Assembly (NCBI RefSeq): GCF_024707105.1
Contig: NZ_JANQAJ010000006.1
Coordinates: 186,001 to 250,000, forward strand
Reading direction: 5' to 3'
DNA length: 64,000 nucleotides
Origin: Devosia ginsengisoli
Lineage (GTDB): Bacteria > Pseudomonadota > Alphaproteobacteria > Rhizobiales > Devosiaceae
Within the stretch, counting starts at the first letter, position 1. Every line of letters starts with the position of its first letter. The position numbers and the translations under genes were made by a program. The notes under the pieces were generated by a model. The model was given only the letters and a program-made list of their open reading frames with translations, had not been told where the DNA came from and did no database searches. Positions 1 to 10,559 of this stretch are shown piece after piece.

Positions 1-54
1 TATGACTTCCCGCCCCCACGAGCGAAAATACAAATGAAGGGCGCGATGCTGTGA
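1..54 (+). CDS. possible C-terminal end of an upstream gene (partial)
   Basis: Frame 1 is open from the window edge to a TGA at 52-54 and would end in YDFPPPRAKIQMKGAML. The TGA shares one base with the ATG of pccA (TGATG), the usual sign of translational coupling. The stretch is too short to name a family. A competing 11-codon ORF starts at base 2 (MTSRPHERKYK), so this call is tentative. pccB, the partner subunit of pccA, is not in the window and may lie further upstream. Confidence 0.3.
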   Translation, partial: YDFPPPRAKIQMKGAML

Positions 55-2021
55 TGATCACCAAACTCCTCATTGCCAACAGGGGCGAGATTGCCTGCCG
101 GGTCATCAAGACCGCGAAGAAAATGGGCATTGCCACCGTCGCCGTCTATTCCGATGCCGACCGGGAGGCCCTGCATGTCCGCATGGCCGACGAGGCCGTG
201 CATATCGGCCCGTCGCCGGCCAAGGACTCCTACCTCCAGATCGACAGGATCATCGCCGCCTGCAAGCAGACCGGCGCCGAGGCCGTGCATCCGGGCTATG
301 GGTTCCTTTCGGAAAATCCGAAATTTGCCGAGGCGCTGGACGCGGCCGGCATCATCTTCGTCGGCCCGCCGGTCAAAGCCATCGAGGCCATGGGCGACAA
401 GATCACCTCCAAGAAGATCGCGGCCGAGGCAGGCGTTTCGACCGTGCCAGGCCATATGGGGCTGATCGACGACGCCGAGCACGCCGTCACCATCGCCCGG
501 TCCATCGGCTATCCGGTCATGATCAAGGCTTCGGCTGGCGGCGGCGGCAAGGGCATGCGCATTGCCCATAGTGATGCCGAGGCCCGCGAGGGTTTCGAGC
601 GCTCCAAGTCCGAGGCCGCGTCATCCTTCGGTGACGATCGCATCTTCATCGAGAAATTCGTCACCGAGCCGCGCCATATCGAAATCCAGCTCATTGCCGA
701 TGCGCATGGCAATGCGCTCTATCTCAACGAGCGCGAATGCTCCATTCAGCGCCGCAACCAGAAGGTGATCGAGGAGGCGCCCTCGCCCTTCCTCGACGAG
801 GCCACCCGGAAGGCCATGGGCGAACAGTCCGTCGCCCTGGCCAGGGCGGTGGGCTACCAGAGCGCCGGCACGGTAGAATTCATCGTCGACAAGGATCGCA
901 ATTTCTACTTCCTCGAAATGAATACCCGCCTTCAGGTCGAGCATCCGGTGACCGAGCTGATCACGGGCCTCGACCTGGTGGAACTCATGCTCCGCGTCGC
1001 CAATGGCGAAAAGCTGCCGCTTGTCCAGGCCGAGGTAAAGCGCAATGGCTGGGCCATCGAGAGCCGGCTCTATGCCGAAGACCCCTATCGCAACTTCCTG
1101 CCGTCCACCGGCCGGCTCACGCGATACAGGCCGCCAGCCGAAACCGATACGGTGCGCAACGATACCGGCGTCTTCGAAGGCGGCGAGATTTCCACCTTCT
1201 ACGATCCGATGATCGCCAAGCTCTGTACCTGGGCACCGACCCGTATCGAAGCCGTGGATGCCATGGCCGTGGCGCTGGACTCCTTCGAGGTCGAGGGCGT
1301 GGGCAATAACCTGCCCTTCCTCTCCACCGTCATGGAACAGGAGCGCTTCCGCGAAGGGCGGCTCACCACCGGCTATATTGCCGAGGAATTCCCCGAGGGC
1401 TTTCATGGCGCAGAGCTCAGCGAACAGCATCAGTTTGACGTCACGGCCGCAGCCGCCATCATGATGGCGCGCCGTGAGCAGCGCCGCAGCGGCGCCGCGA
1501 CGGAATCGCGCTGGCATGTACAGGCGGGCGAGACGACCAACAGCGTCACCCTGCACCAGCATGGCCTCGAAACCGTGGTCGATGTCGGCTGGCGCAGCGA
1601 GGCCGCCCACCTTCAATGGCAGCCGGGCGACAAGACGGCCCGGCTCGACTGGTCCGATGGCCGCACGGCCGTGCTCAAGGTCAATCCGACCACATCTGGC
1701 TTCCGCATCCGCTATCGCGGCGCCGACCTGAAGGTGCTGGTGCTCCGCCCGCATATCGCGGCGCTGCTGCCGCATATGCCGGTGAAAGTCCCGCCCGACA
1801 TGAGCCGGTTTCTGCTCTGCCCCATGCCCGGCCAGGTGGTGCGCGTGGATGTGGCCGAAGGCGATATTGTCGAGGACGGCCAGACCCTGGCCATTGTCGA
1901 GGCCATGAAGATGGAAAACGTGCTCAAGGCCGAAAAGCGCGCCCGGGTCGGCAAGGTCCATGTCGTGCCCGGCGCCGTGCTGGCGGTGGACCAGGTCATG
2001 ATCGAATTCGAGGCGGTGTGA
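54..2021 (+). CDS. pccA: propionyl-CoA (acyl-CoA) carboxylase, biotin-carrying alpha subunit
   Basis: Carries out the ATP- and bicarbonate-dependent carboxylation of biotin for conversion of propionyl-CoA to methylmalonyl-CoA in the cytosol. About 655 residues: biotin carboxylase N-domain (LLIANRGEIACRV at the N-terminus), ATP-grasp with GGGGKGMRIA, the ERECSIQRRNQKVIEEAPSP block and EMNTRLQVEHPVTE, a middle BT-type region, then a C-terminal biotinyl domain with AMKME (biotinyl lysine about residue 619). Length and order match PccA. Start ATG 54; a GTG at 51 is an alternative, with AAGGG at 37-41. The downstream mutase and epimerase make propionyl-CoA the likely substrate over acetyl-CoA or methylcrotonyl-CoA. 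Confidence 0.88.
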   Translation: MITKLLIANRGEIACRVIKTAKKMGIATVAVYSDADREALHVRMADEAVHIGPSPAKDSYLQIDRIIAACKQTGAEAVHPGYGFLSENPKFAEALDAAGIIFVGPPVKAIEAMGDKITSKKIAAEAGVSTVPGHMGLIDDAEHAVTIARSIGYPVMIKASAGGGGKGMRIAHSDAEAREGFERSKSEAASSFGDDRIFIEKFVTEPRHIEIQLIADAHGNALYLNERECSIQRRNQKVIEEAPSPFLDEATRKAMGEQSVALARAVGYQSAGTVEFIVDKDRNFYFLEMNTRLQVEHPVTELITGLDLVELMLRVANGEKLPLVQAEVKRNGWAIESRLYAEDPYRNFLPSTGRLTRYRPPAETDTVRNDTGVFEGGEISTFYDPMIAKLCTWAPTRIEAVDAMAVALDSFEVEGVGNNLPFLSTVMEQERFREGRLTTGYIAEEFPEGFHGAELSEQHQFDVTAAAAIMMARREQRRSGAATESRWHVQAGETTNSVTLHQHGLETVVDVGWRSEAAHLQWQPGDKTARLDWSDGRTAVLKVNPTTSGFRIRYRGADLKVLVLRPHIAALLPHMPVKVPPDMSRFLLCPMPGQVVRVDVAEGDIVEDGQTLAIVEAMKMENVLKAEKRARVGKVHVVPGAVLAVDQVMIEFEAV

Positions 2022-2045
2022 TGGGTTCAGTATTTGCGGCGAGAT

Positions 2046-2166
2046 ACCCCCACCCTCACTCCCCTCCCCACAAGGGGGAGGGAAGCCTGCCCGGCAGGTG
2101 TTGAACTTCCCGAGCATCGGCATGCGTCTCCCTCCCCCTTGTGGGGAGGGATCAAGGAGTGGGGGT
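2046..2166. repeat. long inverted-repeat element, copy A
   Basis: Two 38-base arms (2046-2083 and 2129-2166) are near-perfect reverse complements. The left arm begins ACCCCCACCCTCACTCC and holds CCCCACAAGGGGG; the right arm ends GGAGTGGGGGT. The loop contains GCCTGCCCGGCAGG. The same design recurs at 9595, 17053 and 24581. Here it lies between two co-directional genes, and its right arm contains AAGGAG (2154-2159), 11 bases before the mutase ATG. Confidence 0.85.
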
Positions 2167-2170
2167 TGCG

Positions 2171-4291
2171 ATGTCTGAAAAAGCCAACTTTTCTGCTTGG
2201 GCCGCCCTCGCGCAAAAGGAACTGCGCGATACCCCGCTCTCCTCGCTCGACCGCGACTATGGCGGCATTCCCGTCAAGCCGGTCTATCTCGGCCCGGACG
2301 GGCAGGTCCCCGGCGTCGAGCCATTCACCCGCGGCGTCCGCGCCACCATGTATGCCAACCGGCCCTGGACCATCCGCCAATATGCCGGCTTCTCCACGGC
2401 ACGGGAGAGCAATGCCTTCTATCGGCAGGCGCTGGAAAAGGGGCAGAAGGGCCTGTCGGTTGCCTTCGACCTCGCCACCCATCGCGGCTATGACAGCGAC
2501 CATCCCCGGGTCACCGGCGATGTGGGCAAGGCGGGCGTCGCCATCGACTCCGTCGAGGACATGAAAATCCTGTTCGACGGCATTCCGCTCGACCGGATGA
2601 GCGTCTCCATGACCATGAATGGCGCCGTCATTCCGGTGCTGGCCATGTTCATCGTGGCGGCGGAAGAGCAGGGCGTGAAACAGGCTCAGCTCGACGGGAC
2701 CATCCAGAACGACATCCTCAAGGAGTTCATGGTCCGCAACACCTATATCTATCCGCCCGAGCCCTCGATGCGGATTGTCGGCGATATCATCGCCCATACG
2801 GCGCGGCATATGCCCAAGTTCAACTCGATTTCCATCTCGGGCTACCACATGCACGAGGCCGGGGCGACGGCGGTACAGGAGCTGGCCTATACCTTGGCCG
2901 ACGGCATGGAATATGTCCGCGCCGCCCAGGCCCGCGGCCTCGATATCGATGCCTTTGCCGGGCGGCTGAGCTTCTTTTTCGGCATCGGCATGAACTTCTT
3001 CCTCGAAGTCGCCAAGCTGCGCGCCGCGCGCCAGCTCTGGAGCGAGATCATGACCGGGCTGGGGGCCAAAGACGCCCGCTCCAAGATGCTGCGCACCCAT
3101 TGCCAGACTTCGGGCGTGTCCCTCACCGAGCAGGACCCGCACAACAATATCGTGCGCACCACGATCGAGGCCCTCGCCGCCACTTTGGGCGGCACGCAGA
3201 GCCTCCACACCAACAGCTTCGATGAAGCCATCGCGCTGCCCACCGAATTCTCTAGCCGCATTGCCCGCAATACCCAGCTCATCCTGCAGCATGAATCGCG
3301 CATCACCGACGTGGTCGATCCGCTGGGCGGCTCCTACTATGTCGAGACGCTGACCAGCCAACTGGTCGAAGAGGCGAAAAGGCTCATCGGCGAAGCCGAA
3401 ATGCAGGGTGGCATGACCCGTGCCGTGCAATCGGGCGGCCCCAAGCTCGAAATCGAAAAGGCGGCCGCCCAGCGCCAGGCCCGCGTCGATCGCGGCGAGG
3501 ATATCATTGTCGGCGTCAACCGCTACCGGCTCGATGTGGAAGATGCCATCGACGTGCGCGAGATCGACAATGCCAAGGTGCGCGCCGAGCAGGTCGCCCT
3601 GCTCCAGCGCGTCCGTTCCAGCCGCGACGAGGCCAAATGCCAGTCCATGCTGTCGGCACTGCGCGAATATGCAGCCAAGGACGAAGGCAACCTGCTCGAA
3701 GCCGCCATCGAGGCCGCGCGTGCTCGCGCCACTTTGGGCGAGATCAGCCAGGCCATGGAAGACGTCTTCGGCCGCCACTCGGCCGTGACCCGCGTCATCT
3801 CCGGCGTCTACGCCGGCGGCTATGGCGACGATCCGGAATTTTCAGCCATCAGCACCCGCATCGAGAGCTTCAAGGCGGCCCGTGGGCGCGCGCCCTCCAT
3901 CTTCATCGCCAAGATGGGACAGGACGGGCATGACCGCGGCGCCAAGGTCATCGCCTCGGCCTTTGCCGATCTCGGCTTTGCCGTCCATATGGGCGACCTG
4001 TTCGAAACCGCACCCGAAGTGGCCGCCCATGTCGATGAACTCAAGGTCGATGCGGTGGGCGTCTCCTCGCTCGCCGCCGGGCACAAGACGCTGGTGCCGG
4101 AACTGATCGGGGCACTGAGGGATCGGGACCTGGGCGACGTCACCGTCATCGTCGGCGGGGTCATTCCCGAGCAGGATTACGACTTCCTGTTCGATTGCGG
4201 CGTGGCCGGCATTTTCGGCCCGGGCACCAATGTGCTGAGCGCCGCCTTTTCCGTGCTGAGCCAGATCGAGGGAAGGTTGAGCAATCGATGA
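2171..4291 (+). CDS. scpA: methylmalonyl-CoA mutase, large/catalytic subunit
   Basis: Adenosylcobalamin-dependent rearrangement of (R)-methylmalonyl-CoA to succinyl-CoA. 706 residues: N-terminal TIM-barrel with the [20 protein letters not shown] block and [19 protein letters not shown], then a C-terminal B12-binding domain from about residue 570 with D585-G-H587-D-R-G, whose histidine is the lower cobalt ligand. Full length for the single-chain/large-subunit type. The ATG at 2171 begins [15 protein letters not shown]; an in-frame GTG at 2141 lies inside the repeat and was rejected. The only Shine-Dalgarno-like sequence, AAGGAG at 2154-2159, is in the repeat arm. The stop overlaps the epimerase start (ATGA). 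Confidence 0.93.
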   Translation: MSEKANFSAWAALAQKELRDTPLSSLDRDYGGIPVKPVYLGPDGQVPGVEPFTRGVRATMYANRPWTIRQYAGFSTARESNAFYRQALEKGQKGLSVAFDLATHRGYDSDHPRVTGDVGKAGVAIDSVEDMKILFDGIPLDRMSVSMTMNGAVIPVLAMFIVAAEEQGVKQAQLDGTIQNDILKEFMVRNTYIYPPEPSMRIVGDIIAHTARHMPKFNSISISGYHMHEAGATAVQELAYTLADGMEYVRAAQARGLDIDAFAGRLSFFFGIGMNFFLEVAKLRAARQLWSEIMTGLGAKDARSKMLRTHCQTSGVSLTEQDPHNNIVRTTIEALAATLGGTQSLHTNSFDEAIALPTEFSSRIARNTQLILQHESRITDVVDPLGGSYYVETLTSQLVEEAKRLIGEAEMQGGMTRAVQSGGPKLEIEKAAAQRQARVDRGEDIIVGVNRYRLDVEDAIDVREIDNAKVRAEQVALLQRVRSSRDEAKCQSMLSALREYAAKDEGNLLEAAIEAARARATLGEISQAMEDVFGRHSAVTRVISGVYAGGYGDDPEFSAISTRIESFKAARGRAPSIFIAKMGQDGHDRGAKVIASAFADLGFAVHMGDLFETAPEVAAHVDELKVDAVGVSSLAAGHKTLVPELIGALRDRDLGDVTVIVGGVIPEQDYDFLFDCGVAGIFGPGTNVLSAAFSVLSQIEGRLSNR

Positions 4292-4692
4292 TCGGCCGTC
4301 TCAATCATATCGCCATCGCCGTCCCCGATCTCGCCGCAGCCGCCGCTCGGTATCGCGACCTGCTCGGCGCCCATGTCGGCCAGCCCCAGGCATTGCCCGA
4401 GCATGGCGTTACCGTGGTCTTCATCGATACCGGCAATACCAAGGTGGAATTGTTGGAGCCCCTGGGCGACGCCTCGCCCATTGCCGCCTTTCTCGCAAAG
4501 AACCCCTCCGGCGGCATGCACCATATCTGCTTCGAAGTGCCCGACATTCTCGCCGCCGCCGAAACGCTAAAATCCGGCGGCGCCCGCGTGCTGGGCGATG
4601 GCAGTCCAAAGACCGGCGCTCATGGCAAACCGGTGCTGTTCCTGCACCCAAAGGACTTCGATGGCACGCTGATCGAGCTGGAGGAAGTATAG
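4288..4692 (+). CDS. mce: methylmalonyl-CoA epimerase
   Basis: Interconverts (S)- and (R)-methylmalonyl-CoA, linking the carboxylase product to the mutase. 134 residues, the usual length, in a VOC fold: [15 protein letters not shown] at the N-terminus with the first metal-ligand His, [17 protein letters not shown] with the second His, and a C-terminal [10 protein letters not shown] whose Glu is the third ligand. It is coupled to the mutase by a 4-base ATGA overlap. Family and neighbours agree. Confidence 0.9.
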   Translation: MIGRLNHIAIAVPDLAAAAARYRDLLGAHVGQPQALPEHGVTVVFIDTGNTKVELLEPLGDASPIAAFLAKNPSGGMHHICFEVPDILAAAETLKSGGARVLGDGSPKTGAHGKPVLFLHPKDFDGTLIELEEV

Positions 4693-4717
4693 CGGCATCC
4701 GCACCATATCCTCCGAA

Positions 4718-4808
4718 GACCTCATGGTGAGCTTGTCGAACCACGAGGTCGGGCGCGTGGAGGCCCGGATGCCACGACCTCGTCCTTCGACAGGCTCAGG
4801 ATGAGGTC
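4718..4808. repeat. inverted repeat with GACCTC...GAGCTTGTCGAA arms
   Basis: Two 34-base arms, 4718-4751 and 4775-4808, are imperfect reverse complements. The left arm reads GACCTCATGGTGAGC-TTGTCGAA and the right arm TTCGACAGGCTCAGG-ATGAGGTC. The loop is 23 bases. This core (CCTGAGC-TTGTCGAA type) is a well-known dispersed intergenic repeat of alphaproteobacteria. It is unrelated to the CCCCCAC family in this window. It lies between the epimerase and the DeoR-family gene and could act as a terminator. Confidence 0.8.
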
Positions 4809-4873
4809 TGTTGAGGGTTCGGCGGTTTCACTACCTTTCCCTGCCTTTCGTTTCGACCTAAAACGAAAGCACC

Positions 4874-5638
4874 ATGCTCGATACCACTGCCCGCCATCAG
4901 GCCATTCTCGACCTTGCCCGCCTGCACAATCGCGTCACGGTGGACCAATTGGCCGCCGAATTCGCCGTTTCGGTGCAGACCATCCGCAAGGATCTCAATG
5001 CGCTGTGCGACCAGCGCCTGCTGACCCGCGTACATGGTGGGGCCACGCTGCCGTCGGGCGTCGAAAATCTCGAATATGAAGCGCGCCGCCGCATCGCCGC
5101 CGAGGCCAAGGACGCCATCGGCCGGGCCGCCGCCGCACTCATCCCCAACGATGCGTCGCTGTTCATCAATATCGGTACCACCACCGAGGCGGTGAGCCAG
5201 GCCCTGCTCGATCATTCGGGCCTGCTGGTCATCACCAACAATATCAACGTCGCCAACCGCATGCGGGTCTATCCGCGCTTCGAAGTGGTCATTGCCGGCG
5301 GCGTGGTGCGCCCCTCCGATGGCGGTATTGTCGGCGAGGCGGCGGCCGGGTTCTTTTCCCAGTTCAAGGTGGATTACGCCATCATCGGCGCCTCGGCGCT
5401 GGACGAGGAAGGCGCGCTGCTCGATTACGACTATCGCGAGGTCAGGGTGGCGCAGGCCATCATCGCCAATGCGCGCCATGTGATCCTGGTGGCCGACCAG
5501 GGCAAATTCGCCCGCTCGGCCCCGGTGCGCATTGCCCGCATCGACCAGATCGCCACTTTCGTCACCGACCGCTGTCCCTCCGAGCGCTTCCGCGCACAAT
5601 GCACGGCGGCCGGGGTGGATCTTGTCGAAGCATTATGA
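4874..5638 (+). CDS. DeoR/GlpR-family transcriptional regulator
   Basis: Cytosolic DNA-binding repressor of sugar or polyol metabolism, by family. 254 residues: N-terminal winged HTH (residues ~6-60: RHQAILDLARLHNRVTVDQL, then VSVQTIRKDLNALC), followed by the DeoR C-terminal sugar-phosphate-sensing domain with NIGTTTEAVSQAL and VDYAIIGASALDEEGALLDYD. It stands alone after a repeat, with no adjacent sugar operon on its strand, so the target is unknown. The start gives MLDTTARHQAILD; AAACGAAAGC just upstream is only a weak ribosome-binding site. Confidence 0.87.
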   Translation: MLDTTARHQAILDLARLHNRVTVDQLAAEFAVSVQTIRKDLNALCDQRLLTRVHGGATLPSGVENLEYEARRRIAAEAKDAIGRAAAALIPNDASLFINIGTTTEAVSQALLDHSGLLVITNNINVANRMRVYPRFEVVIAGGVVRPSDGGIVGEAAAGFFSQFKVDYAIIGASALDEEGALLDYDYREVRVAQAIIANARHVILVADQGKFARSAPVRIARIDQIATFVTDRCPSERFRAQCTAAGVDLVEAL

Positions 5639-5752
5639 GGCAAAACCGTTAGCCCTGCGCTAACCACGCGATCAGTTCATCTCACTGATAAGCCAAACAT
5701 AAACGCCCTTGGTCCAAGCTGGGGACTAGGCTGGCCAGAAGGCCGGCAGCGG

Positions 5753-8425
5753 ATGGCAATCTTGAATTCGAACGCGTCACATATGCCCGAACACCGTCTG
5801 AGCTGGTTGCGGCCAATCCTGCTGCCGGCGCTGGTGGCGGTTATCGTGCTAGTGGCCGGCGGCGTCTTCCTCGATCGGCAGAGCAGCGTGCTCAACGAGG
5901 AGCGCATGCGGGCGGCCGTGCTGGCCGAGGTCTCGCTGATCCGGGCCAAGCTCGAGGGCAATATCAACGGCAATATCCAGCTCGTGCGCGGGCTGGTCTC
6001 GGTCATCTCCACCGAGCCGGATATGGACCAGACGCGTTATTCGGCACTGGTGTCGAACCTGTTCGAGGAACAGAGCCAGTTGCGCTCCATCGCTGCGGCG
6101 CCAGATTTCGTCATTTCCATGACTTACCCGCTCAAGGGCAATGAGGCGGCCATCGGGCTCGATTATCGCACCAATGCTTTGCAGGGCGCGGCCGCCCTGC
6201 GCGCCCGCGATGCCGGCAAGCTGGTGCTGGCCGGGCCGGTCAATCTGGTGCAGGGCGGCCGCGGCTTCATCGGCCGCTTCCCGGTCTATATGGATACGCC
6301 GGCCGGCCGCGCCTTCTGGGGCCTGGTCTCGGCCGTGGTCGATGTCGACCGGCTCTATGCCGATAGCGGGCTGTTCGACCCGGCCCGGTCGATCGATATC
6401 TCGATCACCGGCAAGGATGCGACCGGCAGCGAGGGCACGCGCTTCTTCGGCCCCGATCTGGGGCAACAGAACCCGGTTCTGGCCGAGGTTACCCTGCCGA
6501 CCGGTTCGTGGGAAATCGCCGCCGTGCCCAAGGGTGGCTGGGCGGCGGCGCAGGACACTGGCGGGCTGCGCGCGCTGATGTTCATCGCCGGGGCGCTGAT
6601 CCTGCTGCCCATCGTCATTACCGGGCGTCTGGTGGGCGAGCGGCAGGAGCATTTCCGCGAGGCCAAGGCACGCGAGGCCGAACTGGCCCGGCTGTCGCGC
6701 CGGTTGGGGCTGGCGCTGGATGTGTCCAAGGTCGGCGTATGGGAAATGGATGTAGCCACCGGCCGGGAAACCTGGGACGCCAAGACCAACGAACTCTATG
6801 GCCTGCCTGCCGACGGCGGTCCGCGCAGCCACGACAACTGGAAGGCGGCGGTGCATCCCGAAGATCAGGAGCGCGCCGAAGCCGACTTCCGCCGGATGAT
6901 CGCCACCGGGCGCTATGAATCGGATTATCGCGTGCTGCTGGATAGTGGCACCCTGCGCCATGTCCGCTCCGTCGGCGCCCTCTATCGCGAGCCGGGCACG
7001 CCCGACAAAGTTATCGGGGTCAACTGGGACGTGACGGCCGACGTGACGCTCAACGAGGAGCTGCGGCGCGCCACACAACTGACCGAGGCGCGCAATCACG
7101 AGCTTGAGCTGGCCCGTGTGCGCATCGAGCACAATGCGCTGCATGACAGCCTGACCGGGCTGCCCAACCGTCGCTATCTCGACGACATGCTCAAGCGCCA
7201 CGCCGCCGCGGGCTATCAGGACAGTGCCAGCATGGCGCTGCTACATATCGATCTCGACCGCTTCAAGCAGATCAACGACACGCTGGGTCATGCGGCGGGC
7301 GACGCCATGCTGGTCCATGCCAGCGCCGTGCTGCGCGACAATTGCAGCAATGCCGATTTCGTCGCCCGCATCGGTGGCGACGAATTCGTGGTGCTGACCA
7401 CAGCCAGCCAGGGCGATATCCATCTCGCCACGCTGGCCGAGCGTATCGTCAAGCAGATGCGCCAGCCGGTGACCTATGAAGGGCATGAATGCCGCTTCGG
7501 CGTCAGCATCGGCATTGCCGCCGACCGCGGTACGCCCATCGACGTGAAGCGCCTGCTCATCAATGCCGATATCGCGCTCTACCGGGCCAAGGCACGCGGC
7601 CGCAATCGCTTCGAATTCTTCTCCGAAGCCCTGCAGGCCGAGGTGGTCAAAACCAAGAAAGTGGCCGACGAAATCCTCAGCGGGCTGGAGCGCAACGAAT
7701 TCGTCGCCTGGTTCCAGCCGCAGTTCGACGCCCATACGCTCGACGTGGTAGGCGTCGAGGCGCTGGCGCGCTGGCAGCATCCGAGCGAGGGCATCAAGGC
7801 GCCCGACGCCTTCATGCCCACCGCTGAAGAGCTCAACGTGGTCGCCACCATCGACCGGCTGATCCTCGAACAGTCGCTCACCGCCCTGGCCGGCTGGGAC
7901 AAAATGGACCTTGCCGTGCCGCGCGTCTCGGTCAACGTCTCGCTGCGCCGGCTCAATGACGAAGACCTGATCAACGGGTTGCGCCAGCTCAATATCGAGC
8001 CGGGACGGCTGTCGTTCGAACTGGTGGAATCGATCTATCTCGACGAAGGCGACGCCGTGGTCGGGTGGAATATCGACCGCATCAAGGAACTGGGCATCGA
8101 TGTCGAAATCGACGATTTCGGCACCGGCTATGCCTCCATCGTGTCGCTGCAGAAGCTGCGTCCCAGCCGGCTCAAGATCGACCGGCAACTGGTCAATCCT
8201 ATCCTGGTCGATCCCGGCCAGCGGCAATTGCTCGCTTCCATCGTCGATATCGGCAAGTCGATGGGTATCGAGGTCGTGGCCGAGGGCGTCGAGACCATGG
8301 AACACGCGGCCATCCTGCGCGACCTGGGCTGCGATATCCTGCAGGGCTATGCCTTCTCCCGCCCGCTCAGCCCCGCCGATCTTGAAGCCTTCCTGCGCGC
8401 CGGGACCTGGCGTAAGGCGTCGTAG
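5753..8425 (+). CDS. CHASE-PAS-GGDEF-EAL membrane protein (c-di-GMP turnover)
   Basis: Inner-membrane sensor predicted to make and/or degrade cyclic di-GMP. 890 residues: first TM about 20-40 (ILLPALVAVIVLVAGGVFL), a periplasmic CHASE-type domain about 70-265, second TM about 275-292, a PAS domain about 315-430, GGDEF at 541-545 (ARIGGDEFVVL) and an EAL domain with EALARWQHP (E669), DDFGTGYAS, LKIDRQLV and VVAEGVETMEH. Both catalytic signatures look intact. The usual RxxD inhibitory site before GGDEF reads SNAD, so feedback inhibition is probably lacking. ATG 5753 has a weak ribosome-binding site; ATG 5783 is a possible alternative. Monocistronic. Confidence 0.9.
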   Translation: MAILNSNASHMPEHRLSWLRPILLPALVAVIVLVAGGVFLDRQSSVLNEERMRAAVLAEVSLIRAKLEGNINGNIQLVRGLVSVISTEPDMDQTRYSALVSNLFEEQSQLRSIAAAPDFVISMTYPLKGNEAAIGLDYRTNALQGAAALRARDAGKLVLAGPVNLVQGGRGFIGRFPVYMDTPAGRAFWGLVSAVVDVDRLYADSGLFDPARSIDISITGKDATGSEGTRFFGPDLGQQNPVLAEVTLPTGSWEIAAVPKGGWAAAQDTGGLRALMFIAGALILLPIVITGRLVGERQEHFREAKAREAELARLSRRLGLALDVSKVGVWEMDVATGRETWDAKTNELYGLPADGGPRSHDNWKAAVHPEDQERAEADFRRMIATGRYESDYRVLLDSGTLRHVRSVGALYREPGTPDKVIGVNWDVTADVTLNEELRRATQLTEARNHELELARVRIEHNALHDSLTGLPNRRYLDDMLKRHAAAGYQDSASMALLHIDLDRFKQINDTLGHAAGDAMLVHASAVLRDNCSNADFVARIGGDEFVVLTTASQGDIHLATLAERIVKQMRQPVTYEGHECRFGVSIGIAADRGTPIDVKRLLINADIALYRAKARGRNRFEFFSEALQAEVVKTKKVADEILSGLERNEFVAWFQPQFDAHTLDVVGVEALARWQHPSEGIKAPDAFMPTAEELNVVATIDRLILEQSLTALAGWDKMDLAVPRVSVNVSLRRLNDEDLINGLRQLNIEPGRLSFELVESIYLDEGDAVVGWNIDRIKELGIDVEIDDFGTGYASIVSLQKLRPSRLKIDRQLVNPILVDPGQRQLLASIVDIGKSMGIEVVAEGVETMEHAAILRDLGCDILQGYAFSRPLSPADLEAFLRAGTWRKAS

Positions 8426-8557
8426 TCCGGCCACTCTCCTGGCCAAAACTGCACCATTCCCGTGATGCGGGACTCTCCGCACGAAAGATGGATTCCCGCC
8501 TTCGCGCGAGCGCGATGCTGGGCTACAAGACCATCTTGTATGGTACCGGAGATGAGC

Positions 8558-9592
8558 ATGAACGAGCAGAAGCGTTTTGGCGTTGGCGTGGTCGGAGCCG
8601 GCATGGGGGCCAAGCCGCATGCCCTGGCGCTGCAATCGCTGGCCGGTAGCATCGATGTGCGCGGCGTCTATCGGCGCAATCGGGCCGAGCTTGAAACCTT
8701 CTGCCAGACCTATGGCTTCCCGCCGGCCGAGAGCTACGAGGCGCTGCTGGCCGATGACAGGATCGACGCCATCCTCATCCTCACCACGCCCAATGCTCGC
8801 GAGGATCTCGTCGCCGCCGCGGCGCGAGCCGGCAAGCATGTGCTGATGGAAAAGCCGGTGGAGCGCACGCTGGCCGCGGCCGAGCGCATCGTCGCCACCT
8901 GCGACGCAGCCGGCGTCAAGCTTGGCATCATCTTCCAGTTCCGCTTCCGCCACGCCTCGCGCCGGCTGGCCGAGATCGTGGCCGAAGAGCGCTATGGCCG
9001 GCTCGAAGCGGCACATCTGGTGGTGCCGTGGTGGCGTCCGCAGGCGGGCTATTACGACCAGCCCGGACGGGGCACGGTGGCGCAGGATGGGGGCGGCGTG
9101 CTCATCACCCAGGCCATCCATTCGCTCGACCTGATGCTCAGCCTGTGCGGACCGGTCGATGCCGTCACCGCCATGGCCAGGACCACGCGCCTGCACAAGA
9201 TGGAAACCGAGGATTTCGTCTCGGCGGGGCTCGAATTTTCCAATGGCGCGGTCGGCGCCGTCATGGCCACTACGGCCAGCTTCCCCGGTGGGCCGGAAAG
9301 CCTGACGCTCAACTTCGCCCGCGCCACTGCGACGCTCACCGCTGGAACTCTCACCATCCGCACCATGGCTGGCGAGACCATTACCGAGGGCGAGCCCAGC
9401 GAAGGTGGCGGAGGCGCCGATCCCATGGCCTTCCCCTTCGACTGGCACGCCGCCCAGATCGCCGATTTCGTCGATGCCGTCCGCCACGATCGCCAGCCGC
9501 TCAGCAACGGCCATACGGCCCTGCATGTGCATCGACTGATCGAGGCGGTGATGGCATCGTCGCGGGAGGGGAAACGGGTGGCGGTTGGTTAG
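8558..9592 (+). CDS. Gfo/Idh/MocA-family NAD(P)-dependent oxidoreductase
   Basis: Predicted sugar or polyol dehydrogenase. 344 residues: N-terminal Rossmann fold (GVGVVGAGMGAKPHA), the NAD-binding EKPVERTL motif with its conserved Lys, then the alpha/beta substrate domain with GGVLITQAIHSLDLML, where the His-containing stretch corresponds to the catalytic region. The start at 8558 (MNEQKRFG) follows GGAG at 8548-8551 by six bases; upstream in-frame starts run through a TTCCCGCC repeat remnant and were not used. The substrate cannot be told from sequence. It ends three bases before repeat copy B, convergent with the ABC operon. Confidence 0.85.
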   Translation: MNEQKRFGVGVVGAGMGAKPHALALQSLAGSIDVRGVYRRNRAELETFCQTYGFPPAESYEALLADDRIDAILILTTPNAREDLVAAAARAGKHVLMEKPVERTLAAAERIVATCDAAGVKLGIIFQFRFRHASRRLAEIVAEERYGRLEAAHLVVPWWRPQAGYYDQPGRGTVAQDGGGVLITQAIHSLDLMLSLCGPVDAVTAMARTTRLHKMETEDFVSAGLEFSNGAVGAVMATTASFPGGPESLTLNFARATATLTAGTLTIRTMAGETITEGEPSEGGGGADPMAFPFDWHAAQIADFVDAVRHDRQPLSNGHTALHVHRLIEAVMASSREGKRVAVG

Positions 9593-9594
9593 GG

Positions 9595-9713
9595 GATACC
9601 CCCACCTAACCTCCCCCTGATAGGGGGAGGAATCCGGCCGGCGGGTGTGGCTGGATCGTGCCACAAGCTCAATCTGTTCCTCCCCCTATCAGGGGAGGTT
9701 AGGTGGGGGTATC
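9595..9713. repeat. long inverted-repeat element, copy B
   Basis: Arms 9595-9632 and 9677-9713: GATACCCCCACCTAACC... pairs with ...GGTTAGGTGGGGGTATC. The inner CCTCCCCCTGATAGGGGGAGG is itself palindromic. The 44-base centre closely resembles that of copy D (AATCCG..GGTG.ATGTGG..GGATC.TGCC.CAAGCTC.ATCTG), showing a composite element and not just two random hairpins. It fills the gap between two convergent genes and could terminate transcription from both sides. Confidence 0.88.
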
Positions 9714-9725
9714 CGGCAAGGGCTC

Positions 9726-10555
<830 letters not shown>

Positions 10556-10559
<4 letters not shown>

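Noticed and set aside
621-2123. 500-codon minus-strand ORF antisense to pccA
   Set aside because: His- and Gly-rich composition with no domain; a shadow of the high-GC pccA reading frame.
8487-8510. GGATTCCCGCCTTCGCG segment
   Set aside because: Looks like a decayed copy of a common intergenic repeat, but no inverted partner is visible, so it is not annotated as an element.
7241-9664. 807-codon minus-strand ORF
   Set aside because: It runs antisense through two well-supported genes and a repeat, with low-complexity composition and no motif.
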